A DNA stretch of 64,000 nucleotides, taken from positions 62,001-126,000 of the forward strand of contig JAEUNL010000046.1 of assembly GCA_016791115.1 (NCBI GenBank), given 5' to 3'. This DNA is from Rhodocyclaceae bacterium. GTDB lineage: Bacteria; Pseudomonadota; Gammaproteobacteria; Burkholderiales; Rhodocyclaceae. The position numbers and the translations under genes were made by a program. The notes below the pieces were generated by a model. It ran no database searches. It was given only the letters and a program-made list of their open reading frames with translations, and was not told the origin of the DNA. Shown here in pieces: positions 8,908-19,370 of this stretch. Within the stretch, counting starts at the first letter, position 1. Each line of letters opens with the position of its first letter.

Positions 8908-9986
8908 CGCGCCTCGATCTCCCGATACACCTGCAGCCGCGCCTTGAACGCTTCGAGGTCGTGATCGCCGTAGATCATCGTACGGCGCAGCATGAATGGT
9001 TGCGCAAAGAACGGATTGCCGCCCGGATTCACCGTCGCGGCAAGCTGGTAGCCGTTGCGCGCAAGCGATTCGAGCGCCATCTCGTTGGCATCACCATAGG
9101 GGAAGGCGTACTCGGTGACCGGACGGTCGAGCTTGGCGCGGATCGCATCGCGCGGGGCACGGATCTCGGTTTCGATGCGCTCGCGATAGCGTTCGTCGCT
9201 TTCGCCGGCAAGCCGCTGGATCAGGTTGGAGTGACTCTTGGAATGACCCTGGATCTCGACCAGACCGGAACCGGCCATTTCTTCCATCTGCGGCCAGGTC
9301 AGCGCATCGCCAGCGCCGACAAAATCGGTGTACAGGAACACCGTGGCCGGGAAGCCGTGCTTCTTCAGCAGCGGATAGGCAATCTTGTAGAACGAAGTGT
9401 AGCCATCGTCGAAGGTGATCACGACCGAACGCCGCGGCAGCGCGCGCTTGCCGTCGAGGAAGTCGCGCAGGTCGCGCAGCCGGATCACGCGGTAGTCGTT
9501 GCGGGCGAGCCATTCGAGTTGCGCCGCGAAGTTGGCGGCGGACACGATCATCTTGCCGGTGCCGGCACCGAGGCGGTGATAGCAGAGGATGGGCACCGTC
9601 TGGTAGCGCCGGAAACCGACCCCGCCGGGGTTCAGCGTCTTGAGCGGCACGACGACCGGTTGTCCGGGCTCGGCGGAGGCGTTACCGTTGAAATCGGCGA
9701 TCTCCCATGCGCGATCGGCACTGCCGAGAAAGCGTGACGCGATCGCGGCCATCGATTCGCCGCGCTCCGGCTGGTAGATGACGAAACGATCGTTGCGTGC
9801 GATGACATTGCCGTTGCCTGCCGGCGCCTCCGCGCGTCGTTCCGCCGGCTCCGCCGGCGCGACCGCAGGTTTCGAGGCACAGCCGGCAATCATCATGGCC
9901 GATAGCGCGGCCGCGGCCGCCTTCAGGAACGCGGTGCGCCATGACGCAAGGCGCGGTCCGGGCAGTCCGAAGGCAGGCGATTGCAT
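8904..9986 (-). CDS. LysM-polysaccharide deacetylase (NodB-fold) lipoprotein
   Basis: This 360-residue protein has a lipoprotein signal (MIAGC near 35), a LysM-like segment about 65-115 (YQPERGESMAAIASRFLG) and a carbohydrate esterase family 4 domain from about 130. The catalytic elements are visible: ITFDDGY for the metal and base aspartates, and HSKSHSN for the two metal-binding histidines. EYAFPYGDAN follows. Such enzymes remove acetyl groups from N-acetylated sugars in peptidoglycan or exopolysaccharide. LysM plus lipidation suggests peptidoglycan as substrate. It starts 17 bases after the stop of the kinase gene and overlaps the TPR lipoprotein gene by four bases, so the three are one operon. 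Confidence 0.82.
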   Translation of the reverse strand: MQSPAFGLPGPRLASWRTAFLKAAAAALSAMMIAGCASKPAVAPAEPAERRAEAPAGNGNVIARNDRFVIYQPERGESMAAIASRFLGSADRAWEIADFNGNASAEPGQPVVVPLKTLNPGGVGFRRYQTVPILCYHRLGAGTGKMIVSAANFAAQLEWLARNDYRVIRLRDLRDFLDGKRALPRRSVVITFDDGYTSFYKIAYPLLKKHGFPATVFLYTDFVGAGDALTWPQMEEMAGSGLVEIQGHSKSHSNLIQRLAGESDERYRERIETEIRAPRDAIRAKLDRPVTEYAFPYGDANEMALESLARNGYQLAATVNPGGNPFFAQPFMLRRTMIYGDHDLEAFKARLQVYREIEAR

Positions 9987-10003
9987 GGCGGCTGCTCCGT
10001 TTG

Positions 10004-11857
<1,854 letters not shown>

Positions 11858-12255
11858 CGGTCGGCGAAGGATAGCGCGGAGGCGCTGCTGTGGAAACGGA
11901 AACTCGCACGGCGCCTGCGCAAATGCCACGCGATTCCCGTACGGAGCCGAAGTTTAACCCGATTCCGCACTGCGGCACGCGCTGCCAGCGTCTTCGATGA
12001 TGCGCCGCGCAAAATGCGCCGCCGCACGCGTGCCGCATTCCGCTGCACTCGGCCCGCCCCATCGACCGGCCTGCAGGGCGCATGGGACGGCCATCTTCAG
12101 GCATGCAGACCTGCGAGCCGCTGCGAATGGCGCATGCAGTCAAACCATGCCGCAGCGTGCCGCCACATGCGCCTTCCCGGGCAGCGGTTTCTCGCGACCT
12201 TGCACACCGAGGTGGCGTGCGTGTGGCCGCACCGATGGAACGCTACTTCGCTACA
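11858..12255. other. 398-base gap without a recognisable gene
   Basis: This gap lies between the stop of the reductase gene and the start of the HAMP kinase gene, both on the minus strand. No coding signal, RNA gene or strong terminator was seen. It probably holds the promoter of the kinase operon, but I could not pick a convincing -35/-10 pair. Confidence 0.4.
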
Positions 12256-12999
12256 TCACATATAGGCGCCGCCGTTCACATTGATCTGTTGGCCGGTAAT
12301 GTAGTCGCCGTCCGCGGCAAGGAAGGTCACCGCCTTGGCGATCTCTTCCGGCGCGGCAAAACGGCCGAGCGGAATCTTCGCCTTGATCTGGTTGGCCACG
12401 TCCTCCGGCACCTTGGCCAGCATGTCGGTAAGCGTGAAACCGGGCGCCACCACGTTGACCGTGATACCCGAGCGCGCCAGCTCCAGCGCCACCGTCTTGG
12501 TGAATGCGATGATGCCGCCCTTGCTCGCGCTGTAGTTGGCCTGGCCGAAGGCGCAGGTCTGGCCGTTCATCGAACTGATGTTGACGATGCGGCCGTACTT
12601 CTGCTCGACCATCGGCTGCATCGCCGCGGTGGTGCAGAAAAAGACCGCGTTGAGGTTGGTCTGGATCACGTCCATCCAGTCCTGGTCGGTCATCTTGCGG
12701 ATCGACTTGTCGCGCGTGATGCCGGCGTTATTGACCATGATGTCGAGCCGGGCCCACTTCTGTACCACGCTCTTGACCATGGCACGCGCCTGCTCGGCGT
12801 CGGCCACGTTCGCCTTCGCCAGCATGCACTCCCCGCCCGCCTTGCGGATCTCGTCGGCCACCTCCTGCGCCATCGCCTCGCTGGATTGGTAATTCAAGGC
12901 AACTTTCGCGCCCTCGCGCGCAAGTTCGACCGCAATGGCCCGTCCGATGCCGCGCGACGCCCCGGTGACGATCGCGATCCTGCCGTCCAGTCTTCCCAT
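12256..12999 (-). CDS. SDR reductase, acetoacetyl-CoA / 3-oxoacyl-ACP reductase (PhaB/FabG-like)
   Basis: The 247-residue classical short-chain dehydrogenase has TGASRGIG for cofactor binding, NNAGITRDK and the Ser-Tyr-Lys triad in NISSMNGQ...NYSASKGG. The C-terminus ends QQINVNGGAYM. The NGQ and FGQxNYS pattern resembles PhaB acetoacetyl-CoA reductase, which makes 3-hydroxybutyryl-CoA for polyhydroxyalkanoate, but FabG enzymes share most of it. ATG at 12999 has GGAGG about six bases upstream. The longer frame to 13362 is not supported. No PHA synthase or fatty-acid gene is adjacent, so the exact substrate is open, and a link to the T6SS is not implied. Confidence 0.85.
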   Translation of the reverse strand: MGRLDGRIAIVTGASRGIGRAIAVELAREGAKVALNYQSSEAMAQEVADEIRKAGGECMLAKANVADAEQARAMVKSVVQKWARLDIMVNNAGITRDKSIRKMTDQDWMDVIQTNLNAVFFCTTAAMQPMVEQKYGRIVNISSMNGQTCAFGQANYSASKGGIIAFTKTVALELARSGITVNVVAPGFTLTDMLAKVPEDVANQIKAKIPLGRFAAPEEIAKAVTFLAADGDYITGQQINVNGGAYM

Positions 13000-13222
13000 G
13001 ACACCCTCCTCGTCGAAACCCTGATGATCGGAACCGATGGTGACGGGGCACGGAACGGCAGCCGCCACGAGGCAGGACGCCCCTCTGCCCGATGGCGATG
13101 CGGTGCTGCTGGATATGTGTTGTACCGCCGACGCTACCCCCGAGATCCAGTATAGGACCCCCCAGTGCGACAACCAACCGGCCGGCACCGGGGAAAACGA
13201 GGGTGCGCGGCACGCGCAGACG

Positions 13223-13391
13223 CTACCAGCGGATCGGTGCCGGCTCGTCGTCCCAGAAGATCCAGCGCGGGCGCTCGTGATACGGCGAGGTGCCGATCGA
13301 CCACGGATCCGGGCCGTCGCCCCGTGCCAGGCGCACGAGGTAGCCGCCGTAACTGCATGCAAGTCAGCAGGGTGCGACCGTCCGGCGCGAT
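13223..13391 (-). pseudogene. C-terminal remnant of an unknown gene, frameshifted and cut by an IS21 fragment
   Basis: Directly after the truncated istA, the minus strand reads IAPDGRTLLTCMQ (13391-13353). It then shifts frame at 13351-13352 (one extra T) into YGGYLVRLARGDGPDPW and on to a stop at 13223-13225, with PRWIFWDDEPAPIRW as the last residues. Both segments look like real protein (balanced composition, G/W/Y-rich, plausible join) and neither belongs to a neighbour. I do not recognise the family. The 5' part is missing, replaced by the IS fragment. The remaining 223 bases to the reductase start (13000-13222) show nothing. Confidence 0.5.
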
Positions 13392-13658
13392 CTAACCTCG
13401 TTCGCGTAGCTCACGCAATAACACCGTGGCCGGAATCCAGTGCGGGCGCGCCGCTGCGATACGCGCTTCGACGTAGGATTTGAATCCGTCCAGCTTGCCC
13501 GGGCGCGGCGCCCGCGGACCGTAGCGCTGCGCCTGCGCATCACGCAGGTAGCGCCTGACCGTGTTGCGCGAGCAGCCCATCTGCCGCGCTATCTCGTGAA
13601 TGCTCGTGCCTCGCCGAGCCAGCACCCGAATTTCCACTGCTTGCTCCTGAGTCAACAT
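13392..13658 (-). pseudogene. istA: Truncated IS21-family transposase (istA) N-terminus
   Basis: About 88 residues starting MLTQEQAVEIRVLARRG, with a helix-turn-helix (HEIARQMGCSRNTVRRYL) and ending HWIPATVLLRELRERG before a stop. This is the N-terminal DNA-binding region of IS21-family IstA, normally about 340-510 residues. The reading is cut exactly where the family continues ERGY, and the next bases belong to another gene remnant. The integrase core and istB are absent, so the element is dead. Confidence 0.85.
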
Positions 13659-13741
13659 CGGCGCCAAAAAGGCCGCCATCATTGCCCAAGTGGGTCAGTT
13701 CTACTTCGGCGACATGGGTCAGTTTTGCATCGGCGCTAACA
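13392..13741 (-). mobile_element. IS21-family element remnant, left end
   Basis: The remnant comprises the istA fragment plus the terminal region. Read on the minus strand from 13741, it starts TGTTAGCGCCGATG and holds two copies of the internal end repeat, AACTGACCCA (in 13681-13735), typical of the multiple terminal repeats of IS21 elements. The right end, most of istA and all of istB are missing. It separates the toxin/immunity island from the reductase region. Confidence 0.75.
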
Positions 13742-13779
13742 GGTTGCCGGCGTTGCCGCGCTCGAACGGGAGTTCAGAT

Positions 13780-13800
13780 CATGCGGCTGAGGGCCGCATG
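13780..13800. repeat. Perfect hairpin CATGCGGC-N5-GCCGCATG
   Basis: Eight perfect pairs with a five-base loop lie just outside the IS end. A second perfect hairpin, GCTGGCG-N6-CGCCAGC, lies at 13851-13870. Neither has a T-run. Together they fill the 250-base stretch between the IS remnant and the immunity-like gene, where no gene was found. They may be an intergenic repeat or the terminator of the upstream toxin/immunity transcript. Confidence 0.4.
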
Positions 13801-13991
13801 GGTTGGGGTTCTTCAGGCAGGTTGGGCTGCGAGTGGCATGGAATGGCGCGGCTGGCGGAGACTCGCCAGCGGTGCGCCTGTCAGGCAGGGTTTGGCTCGG
13901 TAGCGGGAACTTCGACTCCGCAATCCGCGGACGGTTAGGGATGACCAACCTGAAAATCAATCTCGGTTCTTCTGAATTCCGCGAATCGGAT

Positions 13992-14363
13992 TCACGGTTC
14001 AAGGTCAAGAAAGTCATCCCGCTCCATGAAAAAATTCGGCGCCTTCCCAAAATCCTCGGCACTCGCATTTAACCGCTGGTCGATCACTTTGTCGACGACA
14101 TCGGCAAATTGCTGTCCGTAATGGACCAGTACCAATTCGTTCTTTCTGACGAAATCTGGAAAATCAGATCTGTCGTTCACAACGTCTGGATACTCATCGA
14201 GAAAATAGACGCCACTCGACGAAAGTTTGCCAAGATCCTTTTCTGCAAATATGCATGCGGCGTCACCCCGATTAGCCACATCCTTCATGCATTCGATGAT
14301 GTGGTCGAGCGAGACCGGATATCTGGATCCGACATTTGAACCTCCCGTTTTATCTGCACACAA
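13992..14363 (-). CDS. Orphan immunity-like protein
   Basis: The product is up to 123 residues, acidic and soluble, with no signal peptide. Its core runs IIECMKDVANRGDAACIF, YFLDEYPDV, VHYGQQFADVVD and a final MERDDFLDLEP. It resembles small acidic immunity proteins found behind Rhs and other polymorphic toxins (possibly the DUF7716 type; not certain). The only in-frame upstream start is TTG at 14363. A well-placed ATG at 14335 with GGGAGG upstream is out of frame by one and stops after 16 codons, so the 5' end may carry a one-base deletion. The next in-frame ATG is at 14288. It lies behind the immunity gene of the current Rhs toxin, so it may be left over from an earlier tip. Confidence 0.6.
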   Translation of the reverse strand: MCADKTGGSNVGSRYPVSLDHIIECMKDVANRGDAACIFAEKDLGKLSSSGVYFLDEYPDVVNDRSDFPDFVRKNELVLVHYGQQFADVVDKVIDQRLNASAEDFGKAPNFFMERDDFLDLEP

Positions 14364-14377
14364 TCAGAACAAGACCG

Positions 14378-14815
14378 TCACTCAGATGCATAGTAATCAA
14401 AGAACGATATCTTGTCCTTCGCGTAAGCAATTACCAGTTTGCCTTCGGGAATCTTCTTCTTGCTGAATCCGCCAACACAGACGCCCAGCGTTCTAAAGTT
14501 GATGTACCTGGAACCCACCAAGTAATCGGGATCGACTTCCTTCAGTTGCTCGATTGCCCCCTCGTTGTAAACAGATACTCCCGCAACAACCGGATCGGCA
14601 TGTTTGTTGATCTCGACATAGGCAAGTTTCTTGTCCTCATACACCAGTGAGCATGCCTCCCTGAGTTCTGTCAGGGTTTCCATGATGTTGTCAATTTCAA
14701 CCTTGAACGGCGCGCCACACTGCTTCTTGATCTCAGCGGGCTTCTTTCCAAATACGAATCGGTTGACTGAAACATACGGCTCGATTTCGTACCGTGTTCT
14801 TTCGTCATCACCCAT
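14378..14815 (-). CDS. Probable immunity protein of the Rhs toxin
   Basis: This 145-residue soluble protein begins MGDDERTRYEIEPYVS and ends KDKISFFDYYASE. I do not recognise the family. The ATG at 14815 lies two bases after the rhs stop codon, with an AGGAAAG ribosome site inside the rhs 3' end, so translation is coupled to the toxin. This position, directly after a PAAR-Rhs gene, is where cognate immunity genes sit. Base composition is clearly less GC-rich than the Rhs core, as is usual for exchangeable tip-immunity pairs. It probably binds and blocks the 124-residue Rhs tip. Confidence 0.65.
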   Translation of the reverse strand: MGDDERTRYEIEPYVSVNRFVFGKKPAEIKKQCGAPFKVEIDNIMETLTELREACSLVYEDKKLAYVEINKHADPVVAGVSVYNEGAIEQLKEVDPDYLVGSRYINFRTLGVCVGGFSKKKIPEGKLVIAYAKDKISFFDYYASE

Positions 14816-14817
14816 GG

Positions 14818-17800
14818 CTAACACTTTCCTTTCAAGGTCCTTGCCTGCGATTTCGTTATCAACCCTTGCCGTTGGGCTGCCCCAACCATTCGCTTCATGT
14901 CCGCCGAGTACTTGTTGCCATAACGCATCTTCGAATCCTGAATGTCCATCAGAATAGCCCGATCCCATCGCCCTTGCTGTATGAGCGCGTTCTGACGAGC
15001 CCGCCACGCCTGCGCGTTTTTTGAAGACCCCGTGCTTGACATGGCTCGATGGTCCGCAGTTTGCATTGGGTATGCAGGGCCAGAATAGTGGGTTGGGGCT
15101 TTCGGTACATTCTTGTACGAACCGTAGGCCGGAACGTGGTTAACCTCTCCCCCTACGTGGGTTGCCCGCTCGCCTCCGTAGGTTCCTTCTTTGGCGAGCC
15201 CCCAAGGATCGGCCCAGATAACTGGATTGGGCGCGTAGGCGAATAGATTGAACCCACCCTCCAACCCAATCGGATCCGGACTGATGAACCGCCCGACATC
15301 CGGATCGTAATAGCGAAACGTGTTGTAGTGCAGCCCGGTATCCCGGTCGAGGTATTGGCCCTGATACCTGAGATTCTGTTCGAGCGCATCGGTCTGCTCG
15401 GTCGCATCGAGCGCGATCGGCCGGCCGTCGAGGTCGGTGGCTTCCCAGTGCTCCTGCAGCGTGTTGCCCCACGCCCGGTATTGGGCGCGCCAGCGCAGCC
15501 GGCCCTGGCCGTCGGAGAGTTCTTCGGGCAGGCCCGAGGGGTCGGTGTGGAAGTAGTAGAGCTGTGCGCCCGACGGGGACTCGTCACCCGCCGCGCCGGA
15601 TGAAGCCGGCGCGGTGCGCTCGTCGTTGGCCGCTTCGCTTTCGCCCGCCATCACATTGCCATCGATGCGCGCCAGCGGCACGTGGCTGCCAGGTTCATAG
15701 ACGTAGGAGATGGCGCGCGTGCCGCGCCGCTCTTCGATCAGCCGCAGGCCTTCCCAGATGAACTCGGTGCGGCCGAAGGCATCGACTTTCGCCACCCGGC
15801 GCCCCAGGGCATCGTAGTCGAATGTGGTGGTCTGCGTGGTTTCGTGTTTCGTGCCGGGCCGGCGCGTGGTGGTGACGCGCGTCAGCCGGTCTTCGTCGTC
15901 CCACGCGAAGTGCTGCACGGTGTGATTGCCGCTGCGCTTTTCGGTGAGCCGGCCGTGGCCGTCGTAGGCGTAGCGCTTGTCTTCGAAGACCCGCACCAGG
16001 TTGTCGCGCACGTAGCCACGCGCTTCCGCTTGCGCGGGGTCGAGCAGGTTGCCGGCGGCATCATAGTCGAACCGCTCGGCCGGGGTGGCGCCGTTGCGCC
16101 CACCGGCCGCGCTGCGCAGCACGGCTTCGAGCCGGCCAGTGGGATCGTAATCGTAGCTGGCCGCGCCCTTGTGCGGGTGGTGGGCTTCGCGAAGTTCGCC
16201 AGCGGCGTCGTAGCGGTAGCGTTTGGCGAGGCTGGCTGCGCCCGGCTGCGGCAGGTGGGTGCTGACGCCGGGCAGGTTGTCGGGCAGCACGCCCAGCCCG
16301 TTGCCGCGATGGGCCTGGCTGGCGAGGCGACGACCGAGCGGATCGAGCTGGTAGCGGGTGGTAAGCGCACCCTGCGTGCGCAGGATTTCGCGGTGCAGGT
16401 CGTCGCGCTCGAAGTCGGCAATGCCGTGCCAGAGGCTTTGCTGGCGCAGGCCTTCGCCTTCGTCCAGGCTCAACCGCACGTGGTGCAGGTGGCCACTGCC
16501 GTAGTAGAGGTAGTGCAGGTGGCGCTGGGCGCTGCCGGCAAGCGCCGGCAGGCGCGTGCGGGTGCGGTTGCCCAGCAGGTCGTGTTCATGGGCGAGGCTG
16601 TGGGTGCGTCCGCTGGCGTGGTCGGTGGCGTGTTCGGCGACGATGCGCCCGAGGGCGTCGTATTCGAAACGCACGCTGTGCGCCGGCTCGCCGCCTGCGC
16701 CCAGTCGCACGGCTTCGACGAGCTGGTCGGCCTTGTCGTAGCGGTAGCGCACGGTCTGGCTGCCGCTGCGCTTTTCGATCAGGCGGCCGGCGGCGTCGCG
16801 AGTGAGTTCGATGCGCCGGGGCGATGCGCCCGCGGCGGTGTCGTCGCCGGCTGCTGGGCCGGGAACGGGCCTGTCGACTGGGTCGAAGACGTCGCCGTTG
16901 CAGCCGGTGTGGCGCAGGACTGCGACGACTTCGTCGTTGGCGTCATATTCGTACTGCAGGCGCGTGCCGTCGGGGCGGCGTTCTTCAACGAGCCGGTCGG
17001 CTGCGTCATAGGCGAAGTCGTAGCCCTCGCCGTTTTCGGTGGTCAGGCGGCTGAAACGCTGGGCACGATCGTAGCCGAGCGAGATGCGCCGGCCGGCCGC
17101 ATCGGTGCGCCCGGTGAGCCGGCCGCGTTCGTCGAGGCTGTAGCGTGTGGCGCGTGCCAGCGCATCGGTTTCGCCGGTCAGCCGGCCAGCGGCGTCGTAT
17201 TGCCAGGCAAGGCTGGCGCCATCGGCCAGGGTGGCGGTGATCAGGCGGCCAATGGCATCGTGGGTGAGGCGGGTTTCCTGGCCGAGGGCGTCGACGACGC
17301 GGGCAAGGTTGCCGTAGCCGTCATAGTGGTAGCGGGTGGTCTTGGCCGAGCAGTCGGTGCGGCTTTCGAGCTGGGCGCGCGGCGTCCAGGTCAGGCGCTT
17401 GTCGCCGCCACGTGCATCGACGATGAGCACGGGCAGGCCACGGTTGTCCCAGGCGGTGACGGTCTGGGTCGCATCAGGCGCCGTTTCCACCGTGAGGTTG
17501 CCTTTGTCGTCGTACTCGTATTGCCAGACGCCGCCGTCCGGCTCGGTTATCTTGCGCGGCTCGTGCCAGCGTTCGTCCCACTGGGTGCGTGTAGATCGCC
17601 CCAGCGGATCGGTGCGCAGGGTCTGCAGTCCGTTGGCATCGTAGGCGAAGCTGAACTGGCTGCCGTCAGGGCGGGTCACGCCGGTCAGTTCGCGGCGCCC
17701 GTTCCAGGCGAGTTTCCAGCATTGACCGAGGGCATTAGTGTAGCCGGTGAGGTTGTAGCGGCCGTCCCAGGTCCAGCGGTCGCTGCGGCCAAGTGCGTCG

Positions 17801-19347
17801 GTGGCGACAGTCGCGCCGCCGACGACGCCGATTTCGTAGCGGATGTCCCAGGTTTCGCCGTCGCTGGTCCAGTGGCGAACGACGCGGCGGTCGCCGTCCG
17901 GCCCGCTGCCGGCGCCGGGCGCTTCCCACGCGTAGTGACATTCGAGTCCGCCGGGGTAGGCGTGCTTGACCATCACCCCGTCGGCATAGGCAAACCAGCG
18001 CGAGGTTTCGCCCATGCGATCGATCACCGCGGCGAGTTGCCCGTTGGCGTCGTACTGGTAGCTGACCAGTCTGCCCGGCGTTTCGTCAGGCGCCGGGGCT
18101 TCCAGATCCACGGCGGCAAGGTTGCCTCTGGCGCCCGCGTAGCGCAGGCGCAGAATGCGACCCAGCGAATCGGTGAGGGTGGCGAGGCGGTGGTCGCCGT
18201 CATAACGCAGCCGTAGCCAGTTGCCGTTGCGGTCGGCCAGACGCTGCAGCTTGAGTACGTGGGTGCCGGGTACGGCAGGTGGGCGATCGAACTGGTAGTG
18301 CAGGTGATCGAGGGTAGTGAGCTCGAAGTAGCCGCCGGGGGTGCGCCCGATTGTAATGCCCTCCGCGGTATTGAACAGGGCGTGCCCCGGCTCGACCATC
18401 GGCATGTCGATCTTGCGCCCCTGGTGGTCGACGTAGGTTAGCGCATCGCCGCCATCCGGCCGCTGCTCGACGTGCAGTTCGACGGTGTAAGGCAACCCCC
18501 AGCCGCGGCCGAACGGCGATCCGACGCGCGTATCGTTGCTGCTGTAGAAGCGTTTCCATTCGATCGGCATGGGGCCGGGCAGGACGAAATCGGTGTCGTC
18601 CGTGCCATCGAGCACCTTGCCGCCTGTGGCCGGATTGACGGGATGGCCGATCAGCGACTTGAATCCGCGCCCGAGCGCGTCGCCCGCCATGCCGGCCACG
18701 GCACCAAGCGCCATGCAGCCGATACGCCCCGGGAAACTGCCGCGGCCCATGAGCAGACCGATGCCGACTTCCAGCGCGACTTCCCACCATTCGGTGTCGT
18801 CGGCAATATCCAGATAGGCGGCCTTGTTGCGGCCGATGAGCACGTTGTCCGAACCTTCGACGATCTTGGCCGAGCAGGTCAGTTTGTCGTCCTTGCGGGC
18901 AGCGGGGTAGGTGTCGAAGAAGACGGTGTCCGACCCTTCGGCGATGAGCGGCGGCGGGTTCGACGAGTGTTTCGAGCACACCGTGCCGTCGATGATGGCG
19001 CGCATCGCCTGCCGGGCATTGATGCGCACGGTAGGCGAACCGGGCTGGCCGAGTGCCCCGGCGATATCCGGAGAACCGATGTTCTCCGTCATCTCCTTGA
19101 TCTTGCGTTCCTTGAAATCGCTCCAGCCGCTGATCGATCCGAGGAAGCCTGCGATTAGGCCGCCGGCGATGATGGCACCGCAGCCCATCGTGGCGACCGA
19201 ACCGCCGACCGCGAGCGTGATCAATGCACCGACCGCGAGGGCTTCGACCATGCCGGCGGCAAGGCGCAGGCCGACGCGGGCGAGCCGCGCCCAGACGGAG
19301 ACATGTCCGATCTTGTCTCCCAACCGTGCCGCCGCCATGCCCCCCAT
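14818..19347 (-). CDS. rhs: PAAR-Rhs polymorphic toxin with nuclease-like C-terminal tip
   Basis: The 1509-residue T6SS effector has an N-terminal Ala/Gly-rich hydrophobic region (about 20-80), then a PAAR segment (CSKHSSNPPPLIAEGSD, DNVLIGRNKAAY). A DUF6531-type segment (GHPVNPATGGKV) precedes a long array of YD repeats that forms the Rhs cage. The core ends with RYYDPDVGRFISPDPIGL and ADPWGL, the self-cleavage hallmark. The remaining 124 residues (nt 14821-15192) are the toxin tip, with GGEVNHVPAY, TADHRAMSSTGSS and MDIQDSK. Conserved His residues and ADH suggest an HNH/endonuclease VII-like nuclease, but I cannot confirm it. ATG at 19347 has GGAG seven bases upstream. It lies downstream of an Eag-type chaperone gene and upstream of its immunity gene. 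Confidence 0.92.
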   Translation of the reverse strand: MGGMAAARLGDKIGHVSVWARLARVGLRLAAGMVEALAVGALITLAVGGSVATMGCGAIIAGGLIAGFLGSISGWSDFKERKIKEMTENIGSPDIAGALGQPGSPTVRINARQAMRAIIDGTVCSKHSSNPPPLIAEGSDTVFFDTYPAARKDDKLTCSAKIVEGSDNVLIGRNKAAYLDIADDTEWWEVALEVGIGLLMGRGSFPGRIGCMALGAVAGMAGDALGRGFKSLIGHPVNPATGGKVLDGTDDTDFVLPGPMPIEWKRFYSSNDTRVGSPFGRGWGLPYTVELHVEQRPDGGDALTYVDHQGRKIDMPMVEPGHALFNTAEGITIGRTPGGYFELTTLDHLHYQFDRPPAVPGTHVLKLQRLADRNGNWLRLRYDGDHRLATLTDSLGRILRLRYAGARGNLAAVDLEAPAPDETPGRLVSYQYDANGQLAAVIDRMGETSRWFAYADGVMVKHAYPGGLECHYAWEAPGAGSGPDGDRRVVRHWTSDGETWDIRYEIGVVGGATVATDALGRSDRWTWDGRYNLTGYTNALGQCWKLAWNGRRELTGVTRPDGSQFSFAYDANGLQTLRTDPLGRSTRTQWDERWHEPRKITEPDGGVWQYEYDDKGNLTVETAPDATQTVTAWDNRGLPVLIVDARGGDKRLTWTPRAQLESRTDCSAKTTRYHYDGYGNLARVVDALGQETRLTHDAIGRLITATLADGASLAWQYDAAGRLTGETDALARATRYSLDERGRLTGRTDAAGRRISLGYDRAQRFSRLTTENGEGYDFAYDAADRLVEERRPDGTRLQYEYDANDEVVAVLRHTGCNGDVFDPVDRPVPGPAAGDDTAAGASPRRIELTRDAAGRLIEKRSGSQTVRYRYDKADQLVEAVRLGAGGEPAHSVRFEYDALGRIVAEHATDHASGRTHSLAHEHDLLGNRTRTRLPALAGSAQRHLHYLYYGSGHLHHVRLSLDEGEGLRQQSLWHGIADFERDDLHREILRTQGALTTRYQLDPLGRRLASQAHRGNGLGVLPDNLPGVSTHLPQPGAASLAKRYRYDAAGELREAHHPHKGAASYDYDPTGRLEAVLRSAAGGRNGATPAERFDYDAAGNLLDPAQAEARGYVRDNLVRVFEDKRYAYDGHGRLTEKRSGNHTVQHFAWDDEDRLTRVTTTRRPGTKHETTQTTTFDYDALGRRVAKVDAFGRTEFIWEGLRLIEERRGTRAISYVYEPGSHVPLARIDGNVMAGESEAANDERTAPASSGAAGDESPSGAQLYYFHTDPSGLPEELSDGQGRLRWRAQYRAWGNTLQEHWEATDLDGRPIALDATEQTDALEQNLRYQGQYLDRDTGLHYNTFRYYDPDVGRFISPDPIGLEGGFNLFAYAPNPVIWADPWGLAKEGTYGGERATHVGGEVNHVPAYGSYKNVPKAPTHYSGPAYPMQTADHRAMSSTGSSKNAQAWRARQNALIQQGRWDRAILMDIQDSKMRYGNKYSADMKRMVGAAQRQGLITKSQARTLKGKC

Positions 19348-19370
19348 CGTGTCGCTCCGGATGCCGGACT

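Noticed and set aside
13742..14072. Small open frames on both strands between the IS remnant and the immunity-like gene
   Set aside because: Low-complexity frames without ribosome sites, overlapping hairpins and the 3' end of the immunity-like gene.
15682..18216. 844-codon + strand open frame opposite rhs
   Set aside because: It is antisense to YD repeats, with repetitive Val/Ala/Gly composition and no domain. GC-rich codon bias keeps the antisense frame open.
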